Positions 7,905 through 15,391 of a DNA stretch of 37,699 bases are shown in pieces. Source of the DNA: Chitinophagaceae bacterium (GTDB taxonomy: Bacteria; Bacteroidota; Bacteroidia; Chitinophagales; Chitinophagaceae); assembly GCA_021299955.1 (NCBI GenBank), contig JAJTFQ010000021.1:1-37699 (forward strand). The letters are read 5' to 3'. Position 1 is the first letter of the stretch. Each line of letters opens with the position of its first letter. The notes beneath the pieces were generated by a model that was not told where the DNA came from, did no database searches, and worked only from the letters and a program-made list of their open reading frames with translations. Position numbers and translations under genes: made by a program.

Positions 7905-8501
7905 ATGGTTGGAATGACCACACGGACGAACGAAACTGCGCCTTGGAAACCGCAGGGCGGAGAAACCGCCTGGCAGGAATGGATGTACCGGCTCGTGATC
8001 TGCCCCGAAGGCGAAGCCGCAGAACGGATCAGACAACTCAACGGAGGGCGGGCGACAGAACCACTGCGTGCACAACTGCCATCCATCCCTCTGATCGCCT
8101 TCCGCGGACGCGAGGCCATGGAAGACACCATCATCCGCTGGGTGCAGCGCGTGTGCCGGATGCAACGGCGTTTCCCGATCAGCCTGGAAAAACCCGAACG
8201 CCATCCGGCCGGCGGCTGGAGAATGGCCGTGACGGATACCGACACCCTGTGCGGACTATCGGAAAAACTGTCGGTGATCGACGACTACATCCGCGCTTGC
8301 CGAATGGGGCCCGTCCACCGCGAAACAAACCACGCCTGCCGTCAGGAGGGGACATCCGGCATGAGCGCGATGCCGGACATACCGGCGACAGACAAGGAAA
8401 GGCCGTTCACCAGCTTCATGGCCCATAGCCTCGTACTGACGCGACAGGCATACGCCGGCAGTACAACGGAGGTCGTCAACCTGTTCGCCTTCCTACCCTG
8501 A
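7905..8501 (+). CDS. Uncharacterised protein, possible degenerate 2'-5' RNA ligase (2H) family member
   Basis: A soluble protein of 198 residues. The layout recalls Bacteroidota 2'-5' RNA ligase-like (2H phosphoesterase) proteins. There is an initial strand 'YRLVICPEGEAAERI', then 'LPSIPLIAF' where the family has a 'PHITL' strand, then 'FPISLEKPERHPAGGW', and a closing 'FMAHSLVLTRQ...EVVNLFAFLP' like the usual 'f.v..l.Llk....y..v..f.f'. The first catalytic H-x-T is replaced by Ser-Ile-Pro. No clear second H-x-T/S is found (the region reads 'VHRETNHACRQ'). If the relationship is right, the protein is catalytically dead. It is divergent from umuD and shares its palindromic operator, suggesting a damage-related function. 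The family assignment is inference; the safe statement is unknown function. Confidence 0.55.
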   Translation: MVGMTTRTNETAPWKPQGGETAWQEWMYRLVICPEGEAAERIRQLNGGRATEPLRAQLPSIPLIAFRGREAMEDTIIRWVQRVCRMQRRFPISLEKPERHPAGGWRMAVTDTDTLCGLSEKLSVIDDYIRACRMGPVHRETNHACRQEGTSGMSAMPDIPATDKERPFTSFMAHSLVLTRQAYAGSTTEVVNLFAFLP

Positions 8502-8630
8502 TCAGCACGTGTTTACACAGTGCAGAAAGGCCGGAAAAACGAACATCGACACAGAAAAATCACCCCGGAATCCGTTGATCACGACGAGGTGGAGAAGGCC
8601 TTGCGTGTGACTTTTACCAAAACAAGTCAC

Positions 8631-9461
8631 ATGGCCGGAAAAGAACAACGGAACAGGATCAGTCTCGACGATCAACTCAGGATCGAAAACGAGATCATCA
8701 AGATGAAACTTATGCTCGAATATGGTGCCCGGTTCGGTAGCGGACAGGATTCGGAAAAAATGGAGCCCGCCCTGGAACACGCCTTCCTCAAACACGTGCT
8801 CGCCATGGAAGAGGCACACCGGAACGGAAAAAACCTGACGGTGTTCGAAAAGATCGGCAGCCCGGCCGATATCCGCCCGGCGGAGGAACTTTCGGAAGAC
8901 GAACTGCCGGAAGCACTGCGGGAACTGCAAGAACGACTGGCCGGACATGGGATAGAGGTACGGCCGATGGAAAAGAACATCGATCCGGAAGCATTCTACC
9001 GCTTCCTGACCAAAGATCTGATGGAGATCTGCGTGCTCGACAGCCCCGGTATCCATTGCTTCCTGTTTGAAGCGCACCCTGCACCGGAAGGATCCCGCCT
9101 CGAACGCATTGCTCAGGAAGCATGCCTCCAATCCATCATCTCCGGAAAGGCACCGCTCGGAGAAATTACCAAAGAAAGGCCCCTGCGGCTGAACGGATTC
9201 GACCATCACGACCGCACCTCCATCCAGCAAAGACTGATGAGATTCAGGGCTCCGTATGAGGATGTGCTCGGACTCGACAAACGGATCTGCCGCACCATCA
9301 TGGAACAAGATACCTGCACCGTCCACGGCTCGCATGAAACCGCACTATGCATGAAAGACCGCTGCGAGATCATCCGCGGTGACTGGTTCGTGACCTTCCA
9401 GCGGAGCAGATCAGATGAATGGGGCATTGCCGAGATCGACATCGATGGACTGAGGATTTGA
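8631..9461 (+). CDS. Conserved-looking protein of unknown function next to the umuDC cassette
   Basis: A soluble, acidic protein of 276 residues that I cannot assign to a named family. It begins with a helical stretch 'SLDDQLRIENEIIKMKLMLEYGARFG', then 'LEHAFLKHVLAMEEAHRNG' and 'VFEKIGSPADIRPAEELSEDELPEAL'. 'EAFYRFLTKDLMEI' precedes a C-terminal half ending 'RGDWFVTFQRSRSDEWGIAEIDIDG', which could be a small alpha+beta (NTF2-like) domain. From memory, proteins with this 'LENE..kLkl..eyGa' and 'YRFLT.dL' pattern occur as hypothetical proteins in Bacteroidota. The ATG at 8631 lies ten residues before the first recognisable segment; an in-frame GTG at 8520 would add 37 residues. It follows the 7905 gene on the same strand by about 130 bases and may be co-expressed with it. 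Confidence 0.6.
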   Translation: MAGKEQRNRISLDDQLRIENEIIKMKLMLEYGARFGSGQDSEKMEPALEHAFLKHVLAMEEAHRNGKNLTVFEKIGSPADIRPAEELSEDELPEALRELQERLAGHGIEVRPMEKNIDPEAFYRFLTKDLMEICVLDSPGIHCFLFEAHPAPEGSRLERIAQEACLQSIISGKAPLGEITKERPLRLNGFDHHDRTSIQQRLMRFRAPYEDVLGLDKRICRTIMEQDTCTVHGSHETALCMKDRCEIIRGDWFVTFQRSRSDEWGIAEIDIDGLRI

Positions 9462-9554
9462 AACTGCGGACGGCATGTCCGATAAGAATTTTCACTGTTG
9501 GCATGGCCGGATTCTGAGTGGCTTTCAATAACTTGAGCTCAGACGCCAAATGCC

Positions 9555-10673
9555 ATGACCCAGACCGCCATCACCAGATACCCGGCCATCGACCTGCTGC
9601 GGGGGATCACTGTTTGCTTCATGATCATCGTTAATACCGGCGGATCAGGAGCCGAGCCTTACGCGCTGCTGCAACATGCGGAATGGCACGGATTCACACC
9701 GACAGACCTGGTATTTCCGACCTTCCTGTTTGTCGTGGGAAATGCACTGGCCTTCACCATGCCGAAACTGCAGGCCATGGAAGATAAACAGGCGATATGG
9801 AAGATCCTGAAACGCACCGCCCTGATCTTCGGACTTGGCTATCTGATGTATTGGTTCCCATTCGTGCGCTTCGATGAAAGCGGCGGTTGGACATGGAAAC
9901 ACATCTCGGAAACCCGCATCCTCGGCGTGCTGCAGCGCATCGCCCTCTGCTATGGTATCAGCGCGCTCTTGCTCCGCTCGCTGAATGTCAGAAGCATTTG
10001 GATCACCGGCCTGCTGATATTGATCGGGTACTGGGCACTCATGGCCTGGGGTGGTGATTACACCATCGAAAACAACCTGGCCAGGCAGATCGACAGACTG
10101 CTGCTCGGAGATGCACACCTGTACCACGGAGATGACATCGCGTTCGATCCTGAGGGACTCCTGAGCACCCTGCCGTCCCTGATCAATGTATGGGCAGGCT
10201 ACCTCGCAGCCGAACACATCCGCAGGAACGGTGATCGTTACAAAGTCGTTGCCGATGTGATGATCGCTGCCATGGTGATGCTGTTCGTCGCTTATCTGTG
10301 GGACCGGCTGTTCCCGGTCAACAAGAAACTGTGGACAAGCTCCTTCAGCCTGCTCACCGGCGGCCTGTCGATGGCCATCCTTGCACTGCTCATCTTTCTG
10401 ACGGAAATACACAGATACAAGGTGGGAGCAGGATTCTTCGGGGCATTCGGCAGAAACCCGCTGTTCATATATCTGCTGTCTGAACTCCTGGCCATCCTGA
10501 TGTGGGCCATACCTGCCGGAAATCGGTCCGTGTACGAATATGTGAACGATATGCTCTTCCAGTCCATTCTGCCGGGCGCGAATGGGTCCCTGCTTTTCGC
10601 TGTTACTTTCATGTTCATCTGCTGGATCGCCGGACGCATCCTCGACAGAAAGCGGATCTACATCCGCGTATGA
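9555..10673 (+). CDS. DUF5009/NagX-like membrane acyltransferase, copy 2
   Basis: A multi-pass membrane protein of 372 residues, paralogous to the 3876-5024 product. It has the same ordered landmarks: 'RYPAIDLLRGITV', 'HAEWHGFTPTDLVFPTFLF' (residues 41-59), 'LGVLQRIALCY', 'FDPEGLLSTLPS', 'LFPVNKKLWTSSF' and 'GRNPLFIY'. Both proteins end with a similar 'DRK-I-YIRV' tail. The predicted activity is transmembrane acyl (acetyl) transfer to a sugar or amino sugar, as in HGSNAT/NagX relatives. The two copies differ substantially between these landmarks, which argues for an old duplication or separate acquisition rather than a recent tandem copy. It ends three bases from the convergent SRAP gene. Substrate and donor are not evident. 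Confidence 0.8.
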   Translation: MTQTAITRYPAIDLLRGITVCFMIIVNTGGSGAEPYALLQHAEWHGFTPTDLVFPTFLFVVGNALAFTMPKLQAMEDKQAIWKILKRTALIFGLGYLMYWFPFVRFDESGGWTWKHISETRILGVLQRIALCYGISALLLRSLNVRSIWITGLLILIGYWALMAWGGDYTIENNLARQIDRLLLGDAHLYHGDDIAFDPEGLLSTLPSLINVWAGYLAAEHIRRNGDRYKVVADVMIAAMVMLFVAYLWDRLFPVNKKLWTSSFSLLTGGLSMAILALLIFLTEIHRYKVGAGFFGAFGRNPLFIYLLSELLAILMWAIPAGNRSVYEYVNDMLFQSILPGANGSLLFAVTFMFICWIAGRILDRKRIYIRV

Positions 10674-10676
10674 CGA

Positions 10677-11465
10677 TCATGCCGTCAGTAAAGGCAACTC
10701 AGGATAGGTGAATGGCTGGGTCGGATCGGCCGCCTCCCTGAAATCCTTACGGATCGTCTGCGCATGCATCTGTGCCGACGGATACTGCCACGTAGCCAGC
10801 GCACGGAGTTCTGTTTCCGGCAGGTCCGCCCGGATCCACGCCTCGGCGTGATCCTCGTCCAGGATCAGTGGCATGCGTTGTTTGCGATTGTGCACCTCCG
10901 ACATCAGCGTGTTCGCTGCGGTGGTTACGATCGCAAAGGTCTCCATCGTCTCGCCCGTCTCCTGATCCGTCCACGGCTGCCAGATGCCACCCATGAAGAA
11001 ATATTCATGACCGGGCAACGTAATGTGATACGGATATGCCTGATCCTTTTTCGAGCCGGGGGGTGTGAAATGCCTCCATTCGTAGAAGCCGGATGACAAT
11101 ACCAGGCATCTCCGCTGCTGAGCCGCCTGTTTGTAGGATACCTTTTCCAACATCTCTTCGCCAATCGCGTTCAACGTATTTCTGGGCGGATCGCGCCTGC
11201 CCGTCTTTGGATTCAGACCGCCATGCCTGAAATGCATCCAGTCTGCAGCTGTTCGGATATAAAAGGGGACCAGCTCCCAGTGCATAAGCACCAGGTCCGC
11301 ATCCTTGCCGCCATCTTTAGGCCGCAATACAGGCCACTGGCCGTAGGCAAACCCGCTCTGCATCGGGCGCTGCAACTCCGGCCTGAAAGACCCGATCTCC
11401 TGCTCGATCTTCTTCAATCGAATGTGCTCGGCGCGATTTACATTGATCCCGTTGTAAAAACACAT
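10677..11465 (-). CDS. SOS response-associated peptidase (SRAP), YedK/HMCES-type abasic-site sensor
   Basis: A protein of 262 residues with the complete SRAP signature. Cys2 follows the initiator Met (which must be removed). Asn99 lies in 'TLNAIGEEM', Glu129 in 'SGFYEW', and His192 in 'VHNRKQRMPLIL'. Family members use Cys2 to form a thiazolidine cross-link with abasic sites in single-stranded DNA, shielding them at stalled forks. The Glu and His residues serve cross-link formation and reversal. The start is fixed by the need for Cys at position 2. A -7-like TACATTAG lies just upstream on the minus strand; the umuD-type palindrome is absent. Its presence near umuDC fits a DNA-damage neighbourhood. 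Confidence 0.92.
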   Translation of the reverse strand: MCFYNGINVNRAEHIRLKKIEQEIGSFRPELQRPMQSGFAYGQWPVLRPKDGGKDADLVLMHWELVPFYIRTAADWMHFRHGGLNPKTGRRDPPRNTLNAIGEEMLEKVSYKQAAQQRRCLVLSSGFYEWRHFTPPGSKKDQAYPYHITLPGHEYFFMGGIWQPWTDQETGETMETFAIVTTAANTLMSEVHNRKQRMPLILDEDHAEAWIRADLPETELRALATWQYPSAQMHAQTIRKDFREAADPTQPFTYPELPLLTA

Positions 11466-11551
11466 ATCCTAATGTACGAATTCAGCATGTTATGATCCGG
11501 TGATGCCCCGGTGTTGCGATAAAAGTCGCATGAATTGAGTTATTTCGCGGG

Positions 11552-11995
11552 ATGATCCTGGACGACGAACATTTCATGAAGATGGCCCTGACCGAGGCGC
11601 AAAAGGCGTTTGATGCCGGGGAAGTGCCCGTGGGAGCCATCGTCGTGGCCGGTGGCCGCATCCTCGCACGAGGACATAACATGGTGGAACGCCTGAATGA
11701 CGCCACCGCACACGCCGAAATGATCGCCCTGACCTCCGCTTTCAACCAGATCGGTGCCAAATACCTGACAGAAGCAACGCTGTACGTCACCCTCGAACCC
11801 TGTCTGATGTGCACAGGAGCCATCTACTGGAGCAAGATCGACCGCATCGTTTGGGGTGCAGATGATGAGAAGAACGGACATCGGCATTTCACGGGCGATA
11901 ACTGGGCCTTTCACCCTAAGGCTACCATCACCCGGGGCGTACTTGCGCAGGAGGCGGCCGAACTGATGAAAGCATTCTTCCGCGCCAGACGCTGA
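11552..11995 (+). CDS. Nucleoside deaminase, TadA/CDA-type (tRNA adenosine-34 deaminase or guanine deaminase-like)
   Basis: A zinc-dependent deaminase of 147 residues. The zinc and catalytic motifs are complete: 'NDATAHAE' with His54 and Glu56 (proton shuttle), and 'PCLMC' with Cys84 and Cys87. The N-terminal 'FMKMALTEAQKAFDAGEVPVGAIVV' and 'GHN' are typical of TadA, which makes inosine at the wobble position of tRNA-Arg. The segment after 'IVWGADDEKNGHRHF' differs from the canonical TadA ending, so a free-base deaminase (guanine deaminase-like) remains possible. It lies 116 bases upstream of the superoxide dismutase gene on the same strand. Confidence 0.85.
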   Translation: MILDDEHFMKMALTEAQKAFDAGEVPVGAIVVAGGRILARGHNMVERLNDATAHAEMIALTSAFNQIGAKYLTEATLYVTLEPCLMCTGAIYWSKIDRIVWGADDEKNGHRHFTGDNWAFHPKATITRGVLAQEAAELMKAFFRARR

Positions 11996-12081
11996 TGCCC
12001 GACAGGCTTCATCCATGACATAAAAATTGTCGTTTTTCCTGTATCATTCAAGTTCGCTGAACAGGCTGAACTGAATGGGCT

Positions 12082-12089
12082 TACCTTTG
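12082..12089 (+). promoter_or_regulatory. -7 promoter box of the superoxide dismutase gene
   Basis: TACCTTTG is an exact TAnnTTTG match, placed so that transcription would start about 15 bases before the ATG at 12112. The -33 region is weak (TTCG near 12053, too far upstream). This suggests sod has its own promoter rather than depending on the deaminase gene. Confidence 0.5.
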
Positions 12090-12111
12090 TTTTTCCAAAA
12101 AAACTAAGAAT

Positions 12112-12711
12112 ATGCCATTCACATTAGCACCCCTGCCTTACGGCCATGATGCACTCGAACCCCATATCGACACGACGACGATGCAGATACATCATGGTAA
12201 GCATCACCAGGCGTATGTTGACAATCTGAACAAGGCCATCGCAGGAACGGAGCATGAGGGAAAGAGCCTCGAGGAACTCGTGGCTGTCGCAGGCACCATC
12301 TCCCCGGCCGTCCGCAACAACGGCGGAGGACACTGGAATCATACCTTCTTCTGGGAATCCCTCGCACCCAACGCTGGCGGGGCCCCCACCGGTGCGCTGG
12401 CCGCTGCCATCGATGCCGCCTTTGGATCCTTCGATGCCTTCAAAGAGAAATTCAGCACCGCCGGCATGACTCGATTTGGTAGCGGCTGGGCCTGGCTGAT
12501 CGTTAAGGACGGTGCACTCCACATTAGCAGCACCCCTAACCAGGATAACCCGCTGATGGACGTCGCAGAAGTGAAGGGAACCCCGATCCTCGGCGTCGAT
12601 GTATGGGAACACGCCTACTACCTGAAATACCAGAACCGCCGGGCAGATTACCTGTCTGCCTTCTGGAATGTCGTCAACTGGAACAAGGTGGCGGAAAGAT
12701 TCGGAAAGTAA
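12112..12711 (+). CDS. Superoxide dismutase, Fe/Mn family
   Basis: A cytoplasmic enzyme of 199 residues that converts superoxide to oxygen and peroxide. The metal ligands are all in place: His27 ('[12 protein letters not shown]'), His77 ('[10 protein letters not shown]'), and Asp163 and His167 ('[11 protein letters not shown]'). 'GGHWNH' and the Gln in 'STPNQD' (Gln144) are features of manganese or cambialistic enzymes; iron enzymes usually carry the second-sphere Gln earlier. Length and lack of signal peptide are normal. It has its own promoter and a strong downstream hairpin shared with convergent yidD. Confidence 0.95.
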   Translation: MPFTLAPLPYGHDALEPHIDTTTMQIHHGKHHQAYVDNLNKAIAGTEHEGKSLEELVAVAGTISPAVRNNGGGHWNHTFFWESLAPNAGGAPTGALAAAIDAAFGSFDAFKEKFSTAGMTRFGSGWAWLIVKDGALHISSTPNQDNPLMDVAEVKGTPILGVDVWEHAYYLKYQNRRADYLSAFWNVVNWNKVAERFGK

Positions 12712-12735
12712 GATCGGTCCATCAATGATCCATAC

Positions 12736-12769
12736 AAAGAGGGCACGGGTTATAATCCGTGCCCTCTTT
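12736..12769. terminator. Bidirectional terminator between sod and yidD
   Basis: A perfect 13-bp stem, AAAGAGGGCACGG (12736-12748) and CCGTGCCCTCTTT (12757-12769), with an 8-base loop. The A- and T-rich ends give a U tract in either direction. It ends sod (plus) and the rpmH-rnpA-yidD unit (minus). Confidence 0.85.
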
Positions 12770-12772
12770 CAT

Positions 12773-13036
12773 TCATGGTACCGGATCATATCCCGATCCG
12801 CCCCAGGGATGACATCTTGAAATCCTTCTGACAGCCAGCCAGGTTCCCCGGATCGGTCCATGACGACGCAACGCCGTGATCGCATAGGCAGAACAGGTTG
12901 GCGTGTACCGGCACTTCGGCGGCAACATGGGAGAGATCACCCATTGATACACGCGAATGGGCGCCACCAACGGAAAGATCAGCAACCGCCGCCACAGCGG
13001 AAGGCCGGCTTCACCCTCAGACCGATGATCGCACAT
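12773..13036 (-). CDS. yidD: Membrane protein insertion efficiency factor YidD
   Basis: A protein of 87 residues with the family core '[36 protein letters not shown]' and the terminal '[12 protein letters not shown]'. It is a small inner-membrane-associated protein that helps YidC-dependent insertion. Its start overlaps rnpA by 20 bases, which points to translational coupling. The order rpmH-rnpA-yidD is the common bacterial one, but yidC does not follow here; the transcript meets the terminator next to sod. Confidence 0.93.
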   Translation of the reverse strand: MCDHRSEGEAGLPLWRRLLIFPLVAPIRVYQWVISPMLPPKCRYTPTCSAYAITALRRHGPIRGTWLAVRRISRCHPWGGSGYDPVP

Positions 13037-13412
13037 ATCGCTGTTGAAGTTTTTGGATGACCCCTGCTACTTGCTGCATCACCGCTCCCTGGTCAGGCAA
13101 TTGCTTTCCCCGATAGATCATGAATACGACCAGTCGCTCCGTTCGTCCCTCAAAATATTCGCGCAGCGGAAGCTGCTGCAATCGCCAGGCCTCCCGTAGC
13201 AGCCGCTTGACACGATTACGATCTACCGCCTGCCTAAACTGCCTGGCAGGGGCACTGAAACCCACCTGAACGCCGCCCTCTGCATTCGGCTCTATCAAGT
13301 GTAGGGCGCGGACCTGATCCACCGATATGCCCTGCGCAGAAGCGAACAGGGCCGCAATGGTCTTCCGGCTCTTCAGCCGCTCGGTGCGTGGAAGCGTATA
13401 TCTCGCGTTCAA
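13017..13412 (-). CDS. rnpA: Ribonuclease P protein component
   Basis: A basic protein of 131 residues that assists the RNase P RNA in maturing tRNA 5' ends. The RNR signature is clear: '[19 protein letters not shown]', preceded by 'VGFSAPAR' and an N-terminal '[19 protein letters not shown]'. The only sensible start is TTG at 13412, since no ATG or GTG lies in frame just upstream; weak initiation would suit a protein needed in small amounts. It follows rpmH, with a hairpin and U tract between them. Confidence 0.92.
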   Translation of the reverse strand: MNARYTLPRTERLKSRKTIAALFASAQGISVDQVRALHLIEPNAEGGVQVGFSAPARQFRQAVDRNRVKRLLREAWRLQQLPLREYFEGRTERLVVFMIYRGKQLPDQGAVMQQVAGVIQKLQQRYVRSSV

Positions 13413-13442
13413 TGGCGCAGACTTGTAACAGGTAAAACAAAA

Positions 13443-13470
13443 ATAGCCCCGGTATACATACCGGAGCTAT
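13443..13470 (-). terminator. Intercistronic hairpin between rpmH and rnpA
   Basis: The arms ATAGCCCCGGTAT (13443-13455) and ATACCGGAGCTAT (13458-13470) pair with one mismatch around a 2-base loop. On the minus strand the stem is followed by a U-rich run (TTTTTGTTTT). It looks like a partial terminator that would let L34 mRNA greatly exceed rnpA mRNA. Confidence 0.7.
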
Positions 13471-13494
13471 GAAAAAATATCAGATACCCCCGAA

Positions 13495-13650
13495 TTACTT
13501 CTGTTTGAATTCGTCGGAGACCGTAAGCTTGTGACGTCCCTTGCGGCGACGGCTGGCCAGAACCTTACGACCATTGGCCGTTTGCATGCGCTTGCGGAAA
13601 CCATGAACAGACTTCCGGCGGCGGCGATGGGGTTGAAATGTACGTTTCAT
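13495..13650 (-). CDS. rpmH: 50S ribosomal protein L34
   Basis: A very basic protein of 51 residues that opens [20 protein letters not shown] and continues '[25 protein letters not shown]', a full match to L34. It is a component of the large ribosomal subunit. It is the first gene of the rpmH-rnpA-yidD unit, with a near-consensus promoter about 110 bases upstream. The length is normal for the phylum. Confidence 0.97.
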   Translation of the reverse strand: MKRTFQPHRRRRKSVHGFRKRMQTANGRKVLASRRRKGRHKLTVSDEFKQK

Positions 13651-13753
13651 TGTGTTAGTGCATTAACGCGTTGCTGTAAAATGGGCCGGGAGAACGACCC
13701 TGTTACTCATTCCATCCACAGGTCACCACACCCGTAGATTTGTGAAAGGATGG

Positions 13754-13784
13754 CAAAGGTATGGATTTTTCAGAGAATCACCAA
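13754..13784 (-). promoter_or_regulatory. Promoter of rpmH
   Basis: On the minus strand: TTGG (13781-13784), a 19-base spacer, and TACCTTTG (13754-13761). This is one of the best Bacteroidota-type promoter matches in the window. It overlaps the last codons of murI, so rpmH is transcribed independently of murI. Confidence 0.7.
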
Positions 13785-14653
13785 CCGGTTTCCGACGATA
13801 ACCTGATATGGGCAGAAGAAATGACCCCGGGATAGAAACGGGCGGCCTCCCGATCGAAGATATCAGCCCTGTCCGTCGTGTAGAATGTTCGGGAACCTAC
13901 CCCCGAGTCTGCACCTGAAATGCGCTGCCTCATCTCCGGATGCCTGTCAAGATAATCCCTCAGGCTCTCCGCAACGATGGCTCCCTGCTCGATCACCCTG
14001 ACACCTGAAGGCAGGAACCGGCGGATCCGATCGGCCAAGAGCGGAAAATGCGTACAAGCCAGCAGGATCGTATCAATATCAGGACACCGACTCAGCAGGG
14101 CATCCGGATACTTTCGGATGAAAGAATCAGCAGATGGATCCAGGTACTCGCCGGTCTCGATCAATGGCACCCAGATCGGACAGGCCTGCTGCCACACCCG
14201 AACCTTGGGAAAGAATTTGCGGATCTCCAGCGGATAGGATTCCGAACGCACCGTGCCATCGGTCGCCAGGATGCCGACATCCCCTGACTTCGTAAAAGCG
14301 CCGATCACTTCCGCTGTAGGCCGGATCACACCCAGGACCCGACGGTCTGGCGCCCATAACGGCAGATCTTGTTGCTGAATATTGCGCAGCGCTTTGGCCG
14401 ATGCCGTATTACAGGCCAGGATCACCAGATGACACCCCTGAGCAAAAAACCACCGCACCGCCTCGCGGGTATATGCATACACGGTCTCAAAAGAACGCGG
14501 TCCATATGGCGCCCGGGCATTATCTCCAAGATAGATGAAATCATGGCCTGGAAGATACCTGACCAGGGAAGACAAGATCGTCAGCCCTCCATATCCTGAA
14601 TCAAATACACCGATCGGACCCTTTTCGGATGAGGCAAGGCTCGGTATCTGCAT
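13778..14653 (-). CDS. murI: Glutamate racemase
   Basis: A cytoplasmic enzyme of 291 residues that makes D-glutamate for peptidoglycan. The catalytic parts are visible: 'GVFDSGYGGL' (Asp18, Ser19), 'DNARAPYG', Cys81 in 'ACNTAS', and Cys200-Thr201-His202 in 'LACTHFPLL'. The start is the ATG at 14653. It lies downstream of the bamA-ompH-ompH string on the same strand but is separated from it by a strong terminator, so it probably has its own promoter in the 14654-14713 gap. No clear box was found there. Confidence 0.95.
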   Translation of the reverse strand: MQIPSLASSEKGPIGVFDSGYGGLTILSSLVRYLPGHDFIYLGDNARAPYGPRSFETVYAYTREAVRWFFAQGCHLVILACNTASAKALRNIQQQDLPLWAPDRRVLGVIRPTAEVIGAFTKSGDVGILATDGTVRSESYPLEIRKFFPKVRVWQQACPIWVPLIETGEYLDPSADSFIRKYPDALLSRCPDIDTILLACTHFPLLADRIRRFLPSGVRVIEQGAIVAESLRDYLDRHPEMRQRISGADSGVGSRTFYTTDRADIFDREAARFYPGVISSAHIRLSSETGW

Positions 14654-14713
14654 ACGGGCGAGACAGATTTGGTGATCGCCGTCCCCTGAATATCACGGGA
14701 CACAGGCTTAAAA

Positions 14714-14758
14714 AATAAGAGGGAAAGAGGACCACACCGGCCTTCTTTCCCTCTTATT
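14714..14758 (-). terminator. Terminator after the bamA-ompH-ompH string
   Basis: The arms AATAAGAGGGAAAGA (14714-14728) and TCTTTCCCTCTTATT (14744-14758) form a perfect 15-bp stem with a 15-base loop. On the minus strand it is followed by TTTTT (14715-14711 reads as a U run). It sits between the second ompH and murI. Confidence 0.85.
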
Positions 14759-14780
14759 CAAATACGTTGGGATAATATTC

Positions 14781-15317
14781 TTACTTTCCGCCGGCCGGCT
14801 TCGGTGGCGCAGATCCACCTGCACCCAATTTCTTTCGTATCGCGGGCAACAGATCGTCGGCATCCGGCTGTACCAGTAACGCTTCCTTTCTGAGAACATA
14901 AGCATAACCACTGGCTTTGGCAACCTCAGCAATGAGTGCGTTCGCCTTCTGGGCAACGGGCGTCATTAACTCTTCCTGCTTCTGCTGCATCTGCTGCTGA
15001 TAGCTGCTTTCGAAGCCCTGGAGGTCAACGAGCAACTTCTTCATCTTCTCACGATTGGCCGTGCGAATGGCATTCGACCACTTGGTGGAATCAGCCTTGA
15101 AGATGCTGTCCTGGCGATTCAACTCGCGAACGGTTTCTGCGTAGTTGATCTGCAGGGCGCTGTCGAACTGAGACATTTCAGACATGGCCTTCTTATATTC
15201 GGGCATCAGCTGCACGACTTCATCGACACTGACGTAGGCGAATTTTGTCTGGGCACTCAGCGAGCCGGCGGAGGCCAGTGCAATGAACATCATGCCCAGG
15301 AACAATACTTTTTTCAT
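14781..15317 (-). CDS. OmpH/Skp-family periplasmic chaperone, copy A
   Basis: A protein of 178 residues. The start ATG at 15317 gives an immediate signal peptide (MKKVLFLGMMFIALASAGSLSA then Q); an upstream in-frame start would add 13 non-signal residues. The mature part has 'KFAYVSVDEVVQLMPEYKKAMSEMSQF', the typical OmpH opening. A long charged, Gln-rich coiled-coil stretch follows (about residues 45-130), as in the tentacles of Skp. It ends in a Pro/Gly/Lys-rich tail. Skp-like trimers hold unfolded outer-membrane proteins for delivery to BamA. It is the last gene of the bamA-ompH-ompH set. Confidence 0.88.
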   Translation of the reverse strand: MKKVLFLGMMFIALASAGSLSAQTKFAYVSVDEVVQLMPEYKKAMSEMSQFDSALQINYAETVRELNRQDSIFKADSTKWSNAIRTANREKMKKLLVDLQGFESSYQQQMQQKQEELMTPVAQKANALIAEVAKASGYAYVLRKEALLVQPDADDLLPAIRKKLGAGGSAPPKPAGGK

Positions 15318-15391
15318 TGATTGGTTTGTTTTGTTATCTGTTAAGTCGTTCTGCAACGATCAAAGGTTGCGGGTGGTTTGCGTTTTCACGG

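Noticed and set aside
9468-9482. Small hairpin CGGAC-GGCAT-GTCCG after the 8631 gene as a terminator
   Set aside because: The stem is only five base pairs and no U tract follows.
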